From Bacteroidaceae bacterium (GTDB lineage Bacteria > Bacteroidota > Bacteroidia > Bacteroidales > Bacteroidaceae), in NCBI GenBank assembly GCA_024398665.1, contig JAKSIS010000017.1, positions 1 to 41,544 on the forward strand: DNA of 41,544 bases. The letters are read 5' to 3'. The notes beneath the pieces are model-generated. The model searched no databases. It worked only from the letters and a program-made list of their open reading frames with translations, and had not been told where the DNA came from. This document shows positions 26,949-35,673 of the stretch, piece by piece; the first letter of the stretch is position 1; every line of letters begins with the position of its first letter. Made by a program: the position numbers and the translations under genes.

Positions 26949-29492
26949 TTACTGGCGTGTATAAGGTGATTCGTCCATGAAGAGGAAACTCTTCACATAA
27001 CCGCCGTTATCGATGACTATCTTCTCGAAAACGGTACCGGGTTCGATGGGACGGATGGTCAGAGTGTGTTCGCCTGCCTTAACCGCACCAAGTTCCACCG
27101 TATCATCCTTAACGCGTGTTGCTACTGTGGGATAATAGACTGAGTAGATGTTGCGCTGGTCTTCATTCAGGCGCTCGTTGAACACAACCTCAATCTCCTT
27201 GCCGCCGTCAAGGCTTACCATGTAGCGGTGTCCTTCCAGACGCTTGAATGTCAGAGTGGCGTTGACAGCGATGATGGCCTTCAGGTTATCGGCATCGGTC
27301 TTTGTGTTGAACTTGTAGGTCATGCTTGCACCGTCAGTAGGCTGGCTGTAAGGCATCAGGGCTACGCCTGAAAGGGTACGGCCCATATAAGGTATGGTCT
27401 TCCATTCAGCTGAACCGCTGGTCACGCCGGTCTGTGAGAAATAATGCTCAGCTTCCATTGAAACGACTCCGTTCTTTTCAGTGAAGACGCAGCCGCCGGT
27501 CCTGGCTTCCTCAACGCGGGTTACGCGGGGCTGGGTGTCAGCGCGGAAATTGTCGTTCCATGATGTGTATCCGATGTGCTTCTGTGTCATCATGCCGTTC
27601 CACTTGCCGCCTGCAATTTCAGTGTTGTAATAGGCGTTCAGTTTGGCGTCACGCTTGAAATCGGCTTCACAACGGTCTGCCCATTCGTTTGCAGCGGGAT
27701 CACCCAGACGGGCCAGCTGGTTGTTCATGGCCTGTGAATAGTACATGTCATAGATATTGGCCATGGCCTGTACGGGGAAGAGTATTATCTGCTGGTATGC
27801 ATCCCTGTATTCGGGAGCAAGTGTCTCATACTGGCGCATTGCCTCAAGTTCCAGACGTGCATAGTCACCGCATACCTGACGGAATTCGTCAACTGTGTAG
27901 TACTGTCGGGCGTCAAGCATTTCAGCGCTGATACGGCCGTTGTACTTGCTGCACAGGTTCAGAATGCGTGCGGCTTCCTTGGCCTGGTCCTCACCGAAGA
28001 ATTCAACGCAGAAGTCATATGTGTGGTCAAGCAGGTTTTCAGCTGTGAACTTTGTGGGATCCCATGCCATGTCAAGGAACAGTGTGATGGGATATTCCAT
28101 AGGCTTGAGGTCACCTACGTTCAGAACCCAGAGTTTCTTCACATTGTAGTCATATGTCAGCTGCATTGCCTCCCACATATGCTGTATGGGAGTGATGTTC
28201 AGCCACTTTGAGTTACGCGGAGCTCCCACATAGTCAACATGGTAGTACATGCCCCACCCGCCGGGATGCTTCTGTTCCTCTTCGTTGGGAAGACGGCGTA
28301 TGTCACCCCAGTTGTCATCGGACAGCAGGATTGTCACGTCATCGGGAACGCGAAGTCCCTTGTTGTAGTAGTTCTGGACTTCCTTGTAAAGTGCCCAGAC
28401 CTGCGGAACCTGCTCGGGCTTCTTGCCGGTCACATCCTTTATTATCTGGCGCTGGTCCACGAACAGGCCTTCCATCATCTTGATGATTTCCTCATCAGTA
28501 CCCTTCAGTTCGGCGTCACCGTCACCGCGCATGCCTATGGTGATCAGGTCTTCAGTGTCCTTGGCGCGTTCAATGCCCTCGCGGAAGAAACGCTGCAGTT
28601 CCTCCTTGTTCTTGGTATAGTCCCACACGCCGCCGTAGGCTCTGGGGTTGCGGGCCCATTCCTGATGGTTGCGGGCCATGGGCTCGTGATGGCTTGTACC
28701 CATAATGACACCCATGTCATTTGCCGTTTTCGAGTTTTCCGGATCATCGGCATAGAATGCCCAGCCCCACATTGCAGGCCACATGAAATTGCCGCGCAGA
28801 CGCAGTATGAGTTCAAAGCATGATGCGTAGAAATCCTTTCCGCCGCGGTCAGTGCCGAAATAGTTCTTCACCCATGAAGTGAGGCACGGTGCCTCATCGT
28901 TCAGGAAGATGCCGCGATAGCGGACTGCAGGTTCACCTGCGGTATAGGTGCCCTTTGCCAGGGAGATGTTCTTCTGCGGCTGGATGGGTACATCGGCCCA
29001 GAAATACCATGGTGAAACGCCAATCTGTTCTGAAAGTTCATAGATGCCGTAAATGGTGCCGCGCATGTCGCTGCCGGCAATGACCAGAGCCTCGTCAACG
29101 CCCTTGATGGGCTTTTCGATTACAGTCATGATATACTTTTCAGTCTTTCCCTGCAGCTGTTTCCTGTCTATCTTCTTAGACTTGACAATCTGTGAAATGT
29201 ACTTGCTTTCAAGAGTACCGGCAATGACAATCTTTCCGCCGGCAGGTTCGTAAATGATTCCGGCTTCCTGACCGGCTACGGCCTTGAAGTCTTTCTGGAG
29301 GGCTTTCAGGGCAATCTGAACGCCGGGCTTGTCAGACTCATCGGCCAGGATCGTTACCGGTGTGCCATTTTCGATGAGTGTAAAACGGTCACTGGAAAGT
29401 TCCGGGAATGATATTCCCTTGTTGTCCATTGCCCTTGCAGGCATGAGCGCCAGAGCAAGCAGCCCCAGCAGCAAAAAATTTCTTCTCTTCAT
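26949..29492 (-). CDS. GH115 family xylan alpha-1,2-glucuronidase, exported
   Basis: An 847-residue protein with a signal peptide (MKRRNFLLLGLLALALMPARA). The order of segments fits GH115: an N-terminal domain of about 150 residues (VIAGSDMRGTIYGIYELSEQIGVSPWYFWADVP), the catalytic barrel with YRGIFLNDEAP, RGNFMWPAMWG, MGTSHHEPM, IGMRGDGD and LLSDDNWGD, then an all-helical domain and a C-terminal beta-sandwich. Length matches the family. GH115 enzymes remove (4-O-methyl)glucuronic acid from internal or terminal xylose residues of glucuronoxylan. Its presence with GH43 is the best clue that this region targets glucuronoxylan. It has its own -7 box upstream. Confidence 0.95.
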   Translation of the reverse strand: MKRRNFLLLGLLALALMPARAMDNKGISFPELSSDRFTLIENGTPVTILADESDKPGVQIALKALQKDFKAVAGQEAGIIYEPAGGKIVIAGTLESKYISQIVKSKKIDRKQLQGKTEKYIMTVIEKPIKGVDEALVIAGSDMRGTIYGIYELSEQIGVSPWYFWADVPIQPQKNISLAKGTYTAGEPAVRYRGIFLNDEAPCLTSWVKNYFGTDRGGKDFYASCFELILRLRGNFMWPAMWGWAFYADDPENSKTANDMGVIMGTSHHEPMARNHQEWARNPRAYGGVWDYTKNKEELQRFFREGIERAKDTEDLITIGMRGDGDAELKGTDEEIIKMMEGLFVDQRQIIKDVTGKKPEQVPQVWALYKEVQNYYNKGLRVPDDVTILLSDDNWGDIRRLPNEEEQKHPGGWGMYYHVDYVGAPRNSKWLNITPIQHMWEAMQLTYDYNVKKLWVLNVGDLKPMEYPITLFLDMAWDPTKFTAENLLDHTYDFCVEFFGEDQAKEAARILNLCSKYNGRISAEMLDARQYYTVDEFRQVCGDYARLELEAMRQYETLAPEYRDAYQQIILFPVQAMANIYDMYYSQAMNNQLARLGDPAANEWADRCEADFKRDAKLNAYYNTEIAGGKWNGMMTQKHIGYTSWNDNFRADTQPRVTRVEEARTGGCVFTEKNGVVSMEAEHYFSQTGVTSGSAEWKTIPYMGRTLSGVALMPYSQPTDGASMTYKFNTKTDADNLKAIIAVNATLTFKRLEGHRYMVSLDGGKEIEVVFNERLNEDQRNIYSVYYPTVATRVKDDTVELGAVKAGEHTLTIRPIEPGTVFEKIVIDNGGYVKSFLFMDESPYTRQ

Positions 29493-29520
29493 ATTTGGAT
29501 TAATTGGTTGTTCAATTCCA

Positions 29521-29528
29521 CAAATATA
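29521..29528 (-). promoter_or_regulatory. Probable -7 box of the GH115 gene
   Basis: On the minus strand TATATTTG fits TAnnTTTG, 28 bases before the ATG. Confidence 0.5.
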
Positions 29529-29558
29529 TGATAATCCGATGACAATACCGCGTGATTG

Positions 29559-30296
29559 TCAGGCGAAAATGCGCAGTTCGAACTGCCCGCACACAGCCAT
29601 GCGGTCATCCTTTACAGCAAGAGCTCCTAGAATGTCTGATTTATTCTGAATCTGTCCTATAACCGGCTCCAGGTCATCAGCCGTCCGGATACGGTTTGCC
29701 ATGGCTGTGGCATAGCTGTCGGCCAGAAGCACGTCCCTGCAAACTATCATCACAGCATCGGCGCGGCCCAGGCTCAATGACGGTCCCACAGTACCGCTGG
29801 ATGTGCAGACACCAAGCGGAAAGGCTGCAGCCGGAATATGCAGTCCCACCTTTTCAGAAAGCGGGGAGGAACCTGCAAATACGCTTATGTCCATGTCTTC
29901 CCTGGCACGCGCATATATGTCACCTCCGTTTTCCACAATCACTTCAGAAGAATCAATCCCGTCTGCAATATATTTAGCAACGGCACCGGCCACAGCGCTC
30001 ATGGGCCCTATTCCTGTCCTGTGGCAGACAGCGGACATGTCCTTCATTATCTGAGGTGCAGCGGTGGCGGCATCATATGGGACCAGTGCCGTACGGTATG
30101 CGGGATCAAGCGCCAGATATGCGTCCATGGACCGTCTCAAATCAACAAGACGCGCATATATGTCATGTTCCATTGAAGGGGAATAGGAGCCGTCATCGAC
30201 CCCTATCCACAAATCGGATTCCAGAAAACTGACGCGGAACCAGCGGCGGCCCTCACTGGAGAACCTGCTCCTGTAACTGCGTTCCACATATTCCAT
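29559..30296 (-). CDS. UPF0280 (COG2122, ApbE-like) protein
   Basis: A 245-residue cytoplasmic protein. Features of UPF0280: an N-terminal strand region with YRSRFSSEGRRWFRVSFLESDLWI, the central block GIGPMSAVAGAVAKYIAD, and VENGGDIYAR, then GVCTSSGTVGPSLSLGRADAV near the C-terminus. The fold is related to ApbE flavin transferases. In Methanosarcina a COG2122 protein has been linked to efficient sulfide assimilation. It is the last gene of a tight three-gene operon, 3 bases after the [4Fe-4S] protein; that linkage supports a role with the homocysteine-forming enzymes. The biochemical activity is not established. Confidence 0.88.
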   Translation of the reverse strand: MEYVERSYRSRFSSEGRRWFRVSFLESDLWIGVDDGSYSPSMEHDIYARLVDLRRSMDAYLALDPAYRTALVPYDAATAAPQIMKDMSAVCHRTGIGPMSAVAGAVAKYIADGIDSSEVIVENGGDIYARAREDMDISVFAGSSPLSEKVGLHIPAAAFPLGVCTSSGTVGPSLSLGRADAVMIVCRDVLLADSYATAMANRIRTADDLEPVIGQIQNKSDILGALAVKDDRMAVCGQFELRIFA

Positions 30297-30299
30297 GTG

Positions 30300-30707
30300 C
30301 TATTCGGCAAATTCTATTCTGAAGAGTTTGAGCGGACATGAGACTATGCACAGCTTGCATACCACGCACCTGTCGGGCTGGAATTTAAGTTTCCAGTCAG
30401 GAGCGCCTATGGACAGGGCGCCTGACGGACATGCCGATGTGCAGGCACCGCAGCTTATGCAGCGTGTGTCATCGTAACTTATCTTTTTCTCCAGAGGACT
30501 GACATCGACCCCTGAATCCTTCATGAACTGTACGGACTGTGCAATGTGCTCGCTGTCCGAATCAAGTTCCAGCACAAGCTTGCCTCCGTTGGCGTCAATA
30601 TCGGCTTTTATAATGCTGACCTTGATGTCATATTTCTTGATCAGTTCGTATATGAGGGGCTGACTTGCAGTGTCGGCCGGGAATGTTACAACCACTTTCT
30701 TAATCAT
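30300..30707 (-). CDS. NIL domain plus two [4Fe-4S] ferredoxin-type protein
   Basis: A 135-residue cytoplasmic protein. Residues 1-75 form an NIL domain (KKVVVTFPADTASQPLIYEL), the ligand-binding module also found in methionine ABC transporters. Residues 80-128 hold two cluster motifs, C83-C86-C89-C93P and C114-C117-C120-C124P, for two [4Fe-4S] clusters. This is the layout of the methanogen protein (MA1822 type) that works with COG1900 in making homocysteine from aspartate semialdehyde and sulfide, presumably as electron donor. Gaps of 2 bases to the gene before and 3 to the gene after show a single operon. Confidence 0.93.
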   Translation of the reverse strand: MIKKVVVTFPADTASQPLIYELIKKYDIKVSIIKADIDANGGKLVLELDSDSEHIAQSVQFMKDSGVDVSPLEKKISYDDTRCISCGACTSACPSGALSIGAPDWKLKFQPDRCVVCKLCIVSCPLKLFRIEFAE

Positions 30708-30709
30708 AA

Positions 30710-31849
30710 TCAGATCTCCTTCAAACCTTTAAGACTTGTTCCTGCAGGCATGGGACGCACTGGAGCTGTCAGTTCGAACCGGCCCTGTTCAATCCACTGT
30801 TTCAGGATGCCGGCAATTCTGCGCGCCTTGTACAGGCTTGACAGTGGAGCGGTATGGATCTTCCTGCCGCGGAATTCGAATTCACCGCTGCGCAGCTGCT
30901 CATAGTTCACCTGACCTATCAGTTCACATTCGTGACCGTAGTCCTCAATGAACGTGTCAATCTGGCTGTTGCGTATTGAAACGCGGTGAGCCAGATCCTC
31001 ATCCAGCAGCGGAATGGGAACGCCCACGCCCACATACATCGTAACGCCGTACTTTTCAAAATAGGCGCCGCGGATGAATTCGCTTGACATTTCACGCATT
31101 TCGCCCATCAGTGCCAGCGTGCGTGCGTTGCCCATGGGTACACCGTTTTCATTCAGCGGCTTTGAGCAGTTGAACTGTGTGCCGTTCCACACTACGTAGC
31201 CCTGCGCTCCGCAGAGGAATATTTTTGTTCCAAGACCTATTGTACGGCATTCCGGATCATTGAGCAGTGGTGAAAGTTCACCTGCGCTGCTGTATGAAGC
31301 GTTCTTCATATGCGGCAGAAGCGTGCCCATGTATGTGTACAGCGTACGGTCCGATGTGTTCAGTGCCACATTGTAGTTCTGGTACGCGTTTCTGGGATTC
31401 ATGAGGATGGCCTCATTTATGGTATCCAGGGAAATGTGCGTGCGTATATGCTTGCGCGGGTAGCAGTCGGTTCCCTTGCCCCAGGCTTCCAGAGTGACTT
31501 CCTTGCCGTCAATAAGGTCCTGAATTATATGGGCTCCGCCGTATGTGGGATTCTGGACGTTGCAGTCAGTGGCGCCTACGAACGTGTCAACGGCGGCAAG
31601 TCCTCCGCTTACGGGTACTCCGTTCAGTTCTATACGCTCCATTCTGATGGGAGGATTGGCATGACCGAAATTCAGGAACGCGCCGCTTGAGCACATTGCG
31701 CCGAAGGTTGCTGTCGTCACGACATCGACTTTGCTCAGAATCTCCTTGGCTGACATGGTACGGGCCATTTCCGAAACCTGTTCGGCAGTCATGACGACCG
31801 CTTTTCCGGCACGTATCTTCTCATTTATCTCTTCATATGACTTTGTCAT
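30710..31849 (-). CDS. Homocysteine biosynthesis protein (COG1900/DUF39)
   Basis: A 379-residue cytoplasmic protein. Family features: FGAMCSSGAFLNFGH (C53), GATDCNVQNPTYGGAH (C96), GKGTDCYPRKH (C129), and GLGTKIFLCGAQGYVVWNGTQ. In methanogens COG1900 proteins, with the NIL-[4Fe-4S] partner, are required to turn aspartate semialdehyde and sulfide into homocysteine, and conserved cysteines are proposed to carry a persulfide; C53 and C129 are the best candidates by position. Some archaeal members carry C-terminal CBS domains; none is evident here. It leads the operon, 31 bases after rnhB, with its own -7 box in that gap. The assignment rests on family and operon context. Confidence 0.9.
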   Translation of the reverse strand: MTKSYEEINEKIRAGKAVVMTAEQVSEMARTMSAKEILSKVDVVTTATFGAMCSSGAFLNFGHANPPIRMERIELNGVPVSGGLAAVDTFVGATDCNVQNPTYGGAHIIQDLIDGKEVTLEAWGKGTDCYPRKHIRTHISLDTINEAILMNPRNAYQNYNVALNTSDRTLYTYMGTLLPHMKNASYSSAGELSPLLNDPECRTIGLGTKIFLCGAQGYVVWNGTQFNCSKPLNENGVPMGNARTLALMGEMREMSSEFIRGAYFEKYGVTMYVGVGVPIPLLDEDLAHRVSIRNSQIDTFIEDYGHECELIGQVNYEQLRSGEFEFRGRKIHTAPLSSLYKARRIAGILKQWIEQGRFELTAPVRPMPAGTSLKGLKEI

Positions 31850-31871
31850 GTTCCCTATATTTTTTCACACG

Positions 31872-31879
31872 CAAAAATA
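31872..31879 (-). promoter_or_regulatory. Probable -7 box of the DUF39-NIL-UPF0280 operon
   Basis: On the minus strand TATTTTTG fits TAnnTTTG, directly after the rnhB stop and 22 bases before the DUF39 ATG, suggesting independent transcription. Confidence 0.5.
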
Positions 31880-31880
31880 A

Positions 31881-32495
31881 TCAAAAATCCAATGACAGCT
31901 GGCCGTCACCCAACAAATTGAATGAAATCCTATGGTATGGCGTAACTCCGTACTGTCTTATGGCCTCCCTGTGCGCAGCTGTCGGATAGCCCTTGTTTTC
32001 AAGCCAGCCGTACTGTGGGAATTCACAGGAAATCCTGTTCATGAAATCATCACGGTAAGTCTTTGCCAGAACGCTGGCCGCGGCAATTGACATCATTTTC
32101 CCGTCACCTTTTACAATGGTGGTGAAAGGAATGTCACCGTACGGAATGAAACGGTTCCCGTCAACAAGAATATGCTGCGGCCGCAGCTTCAGCTGGTCCA
32201 GAGCACGGTGCATGGCCGTGATTGATGCCTTGAGGATATTGATCCTGTCAATTTCATGATTGTCAACCATTGAAACGGCCCAGGCCAGAGCCTGTTCTTC
32301 AATGACGGGCCGCAGCCCATACCGCTGCTTTTCCGTAAGCTGCTTGGAATCGTTGAGAAGGGGATTGCTGAAATCAGGCGGCAGAATGACCGCAGCCGCG
32401 CATACCGGACCGGCCAGACAGCCGCGGCCTGCCTCATCACATCCGGCCTCTATCCTGCCCTCTTCCAGAAACGGCAATAACTGTGAATGTTTCAT
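31881..32495 (-). CDS. rnhB: Ribonuclease HII
   Basis: A 204-residue cytoplasmic enzyme that cleaves RNA in RNA-DNA hybrids and at single misincorporated ribonucleotides. The signature [16 protein letters not shown] carries the metal-binding D20 and E21; ILVDGN holds the third Asp, and [15 protein letters not shown] with the C-terminal GYPTAAH and HRISF blocks completes the family pattern. ATG 32495 is chosen because it is the first Met before the conserved motif; the in-frame extension further upstream lies opposite the ccsA gene and is not family-like. A TATCTTTG box sits only 6 bases from this ATG, implying a very short leader. Confidence 0.96.
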   Translation of the reverse strand: MKHSQLLPFLEEGRIEAGCDEAGRGCLAGPVCAAAVILPPDFSNPLLNDSKQLTEKQRYGLRPVIEEQALAWAVSMVDNHEIDRINILKASITAMHRALDQLKLRPQHILVDGNRFIPYGDIPFTTIVKGDGKMMSIAAASVLAKTYRDDFMNRISCEFPQYGWLENKGYPTAAHREAIRQYGVTPYHRISFNLLGDGQLSLDF

Positions 32496-32501
32496 GAAAC
32501 G

Positions 32502-32520
32502 CAAAGATAGTGTATTTTTG
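32502..32520. promoter_or_regulatory. Back-to-back -7 boxes of rnhB and ccsA
   Basis: TATCTTTG (minus, 32502-32509) and TATTTTTG (plus, 32513-32520) lie 3 bases apart in the 33-base divergent gap. Each is only 6-8 bases from its start codon, so both mRNAs would be leaderless or nearly so. Confidence 0.5.
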
Positions 32521-32528
32521 CAGTTGGA

Positions 32529-33911
32529 ATGAAACACAGCACATTCAAATACATAACCCTGGCCGGGCTCAGCGCTGCCATGACTGCCATGGCGTTTGCC
32601 ACTGTGATCACGCGGCTGTACGGAACTGATACGGCCATGCATGCCATTTACCGTGCTCCGTGGTTCAGTATACTGTGGATTGTGACAGCCGTTGCTGCAA
32701 CTGTATGGTTCATAGTCCGATGCGCATACCGCCGCATAGTCCTGACATACATGCACACCGGGCTGGCTGTTATTCTGGCCGCGTCCATAATGACCCGTCT
32801 CAACTGCATGAGCGGTTATCTGCACCTGCGGCAGGGAGAAACGTCAGAAATGTTCGTTTCCGATGACGGCATGCGCCAGTTCCTGCCCTACAGCATAGCT
32901 TTGGACAGTTTTGAAGTTGAATGCTATCCGGGAACGGATGTTGACCGTGACTATATAAGCCATATCACAGTCAACGGTCTGCCTCAGACTGTTTCCATGA
33001 ACCGTCCGCTTCTTGCCGGCGGCTACCGTTTCTGTCAGAGCGGGTATGACCCGGACTGTAACGGAACGACCCTTTCAGTCCGATACAATCCGGTCGGAGA
33101 CTCACTGCTGTACACAGGATTCTCCATTCTGGCCGTTTCACTGATTGTTTTCCTTTTCTGCCGCGATTCGCAGTTCAAAGCGGCTCTTGAACGCATACGC
33201 AGCACCGCCGGAAAGACACTCCCTCCCGTATTCGGAATAACAGCATCGGCTGCCGCCGGAATCCTTTTCCTGGCACTTTCCGTATTCCTGGCACTCCGAT
33301 GGCACCGCAGCGGCCACATCCCTATGTCTGACGGATTCGAAATGATGCTGCTCATAGCCTGGACATCAGTTCTACTGGCCATCTCCTTTTCAAGAAAACA
33401 GCCTGTGATACTGCCACTTGGCCTGCTGCTGGCAGGTTTCTGCATACTCACCGCCTTTCTGAGCAGCCCTGCATCGAACCCCGCACAGCCGCTCAAGCCC
33501 GTGCTTGATTCACCGCTGCTTGCCGTACATGTCACCTGCATGATGTTCTCGTATACCCTGTTCGGACTGGTCGCATTTGGCGGCGTGGCCGGATTGTTTT
33601 CAAAGAGTGGACAGCTGGCTGACATCTGCCGTGTCGCGCTGTACCCTGCGGTATTTCTTCTTGCTATAGGAACCATGCTGGGTGCCGTTTGGGGGAACCG
33701 TTCCTGGGGCAGCTGCTGGCAGTGGGACCCCAAGGAAACCTGGGCGCTGGTCACACTGCTGCTGTACAGCATGGGACTTCACGTACAGTCACTGCCGGCA
33801 TTGAAAAAGACCGCAAACTTCAATCTGTTCGCGGTCCTTTCGTTCCTTTGCATACTGATGACCTGGTTCGGGGTCAACCTGCTGCTTGGAGGCGTTCACA
33901 GTTACGCCTGA
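32529..33911 (+). CDS. ccsA: Fused ResB-like/CcsA cytochrome c assembly protein
   Basis: A 460-residue membrane protein. The N-terminal ~220 residues have three membrane segments around a periplasmic region ([38 protein letters not shown]), like a shortened ResB (CcsB). Residues 230-455 are a CcsA-type haem handling domain with about seven segments and the Trp-rich [20 protein letters not shown] motif, flanked by His residues. Family members carry haem to the periplasm and attach it to CxxCH apocytochromes; fused forms are common in Bacteroidetes. A c-type cytochrome such as NrfA would be the client, but none is in the window. The stop lies 3 bases from the convergent C11 gene. Confidence 0.93.
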   Translation: MKHSTFKYITLAGLSAAMTAMAFATVITRLYGTDTAMHAIYRAPWFSILWIVTAVAATVWFIVRCAYRRIVLTYMHTGLAVILAASIMTRLNCMSGYLHLRQGETSEMFVSDDGMRQFLPYSIALDSFEVECYPGTDVDRDYISHITVNGLPQTVSMNRPLLAGGYRFCQSGYDPDCNGTTLSVRYNPVGDSLLYTGFSILAVSLIVFLFCRDSQFKAALERIRSTAGKTLPPVFGITASAAAGILFLALSVFLALRWHRSGHIPMSDGFEMMLLIAWTSVLLAISFSRKQPVILPLGLLLAGFCILTAFLSSPASNPAQPLKPVLDSPLLAVHVTCMMFSYTLFGLVAFGGVAGLFSKSGQLADICRVALYPAVFLLAIGTMLGAVWGNRSWGSCWQWDPKETWALVTLLLYSMGLHVQSLPALKKTANFNLFAVLSFLCILMTWFGVNLLLGGVHSYA

Positions 33912-33914
33912 CTG

Positions 33915-35222
33915 TCATTTCTTTCCGTAACCTGTAGCCCGGCTCCATTCCGTTTTCAGGTATTCGGCATTCAGGTTAGTCCTTGATGATGAAGTATATA
34001 TCAGGTTCGATTCATAGTCGGTGCGCGGAATGTATATGCTCAGCCCGCTGTACCGGTCAATTCTGATCTCATTGTACGGATCACCCTGGAACATGTACGG
34101 GGTTGACATGCTGTAGCTTATGCAGCGGTCCAGCTGTGCCCTGAATTCATTCATCACACCGGCTTCAGTACAAATGTTTTCAGCAACGTCCTCAAGGTCA
34201 TAGAATACGGTTCTGGAGAAACGGTCAAAATGCTGTATTCCGGAAACCGGCATGTTCATCACGTATGCTGTACGGCCTTCAGCTATTTTCCTGAAACAGC
34301 GCGCCAGACTGTCCAGACCGGCGGTTTCAACCACCGATACGCCACCCATACGCTGCCAGCGCTGGCTTCCGGAAACATTCAGGTCCCTGTAATATTCATA
34401 GAACTTCTCTGCTGCTGAAACCATATTGCCCGACAGCAGGTCCTGTGTCATCAGATGATAAGGGAAACCGTCAGCGACTATCTCATAGCATGAAGATACC
34501 ACACGTTCTGTCTTTCTTCTTAATGCGTATGCAATTTCCACATTCCCCATGTAGCATGCATCGAACAGAATGTAGTCGAACATCTTGTCCGGAATGGCAG
34601 CCGCCATGTCGCCAATGTCCATTGACGTGTATCCTTTGCCTCCGTATACGTTCGTAACGGGTACCGATTCATAACCGAACGATCTGGTCTGGGGAATAAC
34701 CCTGCGCCCGTCCGATTCAGCTGCTGCGGCTGCACCTGTGTCTGCGCCATCCCTGCGGGGTGCGTAGTTCAGGTTTGATGCGGCATAATGAAGGGCTTCG
34801 GAAGGAATCCAGCCTGTTCCGTGTGACCACATGACCAGTCCGTAATGTTTTGCCGGAAACAGTTCAGCGGTCTCCTTTATTACAAATGAAAGCACTTTCG
34901 AGTCAGTGGAACGGACTTCCGGATAGACACGCAGAGTATCCACACCCTTGTTCTTGAGCCTAAGGAGAAGCGGATTGAGCCCCGGACGGTCCAGGAACAC
35001 TACAAGACGGTCATTGTCATTCTGTGAGGTCATGGCACTGCGCATTCTCGTCATGTTGGGTTCACAATAGGACGACAGGTTGTTGTCTGCGGCCATGTAA
35101 ACCAGAACGGTATAGTCCGCAGGACCTTCTTCCTTTTCATCCTTGCGGCATGATGACAGCAATGACGCTAACAAGAGCGCCATTGTCATATACAGCGTTT
35201 TACGCCAGATATTAGAAATCAT
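33915..35222 (-). CDS. Clostripain-like C11 cysteine protease, lipoprotein
   Basis: A 435-residue protein with a lipoprotein signal (MTMALLLASLLSSC, lipidation C25). Clan CD catalytic pair: H134 in VMWSHGTGW and C223 in LFDACYMGN. The N-terminal VLVYMAADNNLS is the usual start of C11 domains. Bacteroides C11 peptidases (fragipain, PmC11) are activated by cleavage at a Lys/Arg site and cut after basic residues; an extended Ala-rich loop (160-178, DGADTGAAAAAESDGRR) here could be such a site. Its start overlaps the stop of the PepSY-like gene by 4 bases, so translation is coupled. Possibly membrane-anchored in the periplasm or at the surface. Confidence 0.92.
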   Translation of the reverse strand: MISNIWRKTLYMTMALLLASLLSSCRKDEKEEGPADYTVLVYMAADNNLSSYCEPNMTRMRSAMTSQNDNDRLVVFLDRPGLNPLLLRLKNKGVDTLRVYPEVRSTDSKVLSFVIKETAELFPAKHYGLVMWSHGTGWIPSEALHYAASNLNYAPRRDGADTGAAAAAESDGRRVIPQTRSFGYESVPVTNVYGGKGYTSMDIGDMAAAIPDKMFDYILFDACYMGNVEIAYALRRKTERVVSSCYEIVADGFPYHLMTQDLLSGNMVSAAEKFYEYYRDLNVSGSQRWQRMGGVSVVETAGLDSLARCFRKIAEGRTAYVMNMPVSGIQHFDRFSRTVFYDLEDVAENICTEAGVMNEFRAQLDRCISYSMSTPYMFQGDPYNEIRIDRYSGLSIYIPRTDYESNLIYTSSSRTNLNAEYLKTEWSRATGYGKK

Positions 35223-35653
35223 GGTTTGTCAAAATCAATAAGCCTGAAGACACTGTCAAATGTCAGTTCCCACCTGTTGTCCAGAATGATTGTGTACAGT
35301 TTGCTGTCATGTTCTATTTCACGTATCTGCCTTTCAGGAAAATGCCTTTTCATGAATGACCTGATCTTGGACGGAACCAGAACGTCAGGGACAGTTTTCT
35401 TTTTGCAGATGCATTCAGTGCAGCTGCCGGACTTGGAGAACTGCATCTTCACACCTCCGGACAGTTCCACATTGAACTGGACAAGACTGGCCCTCTTCTC
35501 CACAACAGCCTTTTCGACTGTGGCATCTGGCCAGCACTGGGCAATGATCTTCTGCGACTTGGCTGGAAGCTGTTCAGCCCTTATCGGGTATTCCTCGGCC
35601 AGCAGTGGCAGAGCGAAGACAAGGGACAGGAGTGCAGTCAATACCTTTTTCAT
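35219..35653 (-). CDS. PepSY-like (DUF2874) exported protein
   Basis: A 144-residue protein. ATG 35653 is chosen because it begins a signal peptide (MKKVLTALLSLVFALPLLAEE); an upstream Met, in frame, overlaps the previous gene. Two repeats of the PepSY-like pattern are seen: LPAKSQKIIAQCWPDATVEKA with VQFNVELSGGVKMQFSKSG, and VPSKIRSFMKRHFPERQIREIEH with YTIILDNRWELTFDS. A CTECICKKK cluster links them. PepSY domains often occur as propeptides or inhibitors of peptidases; here the gene overlaps the C11 protease start by 4 bases, so regulation of that protease is a plausible inference. Confidence 0.8.
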   Translation of the reverse strand: MKKVLTALLSLVFALPLLAEEYPIRAEQLPAKSQKIIAQCWPDATVEKAVVEKRASLVQFNVELSGGVKMQFSKSGSCTECICKKKTVPDVLVPSKIRSFMKRHFPERQIREIEHDSKLYTIILDNRWELTFDSVFRLIDFDKP

Positions 35654-35673
35654 AAAAATCCTTTCTTTTGGCA

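Noticed and set aside
32496-32825. In-frame extension at the start of rnhB
   Set aside because: It lies opposite ccsA coding sequence, is rich in Cys/His/Gln with no RNase HII similarity, and the TATCTTTG box lies inside it.
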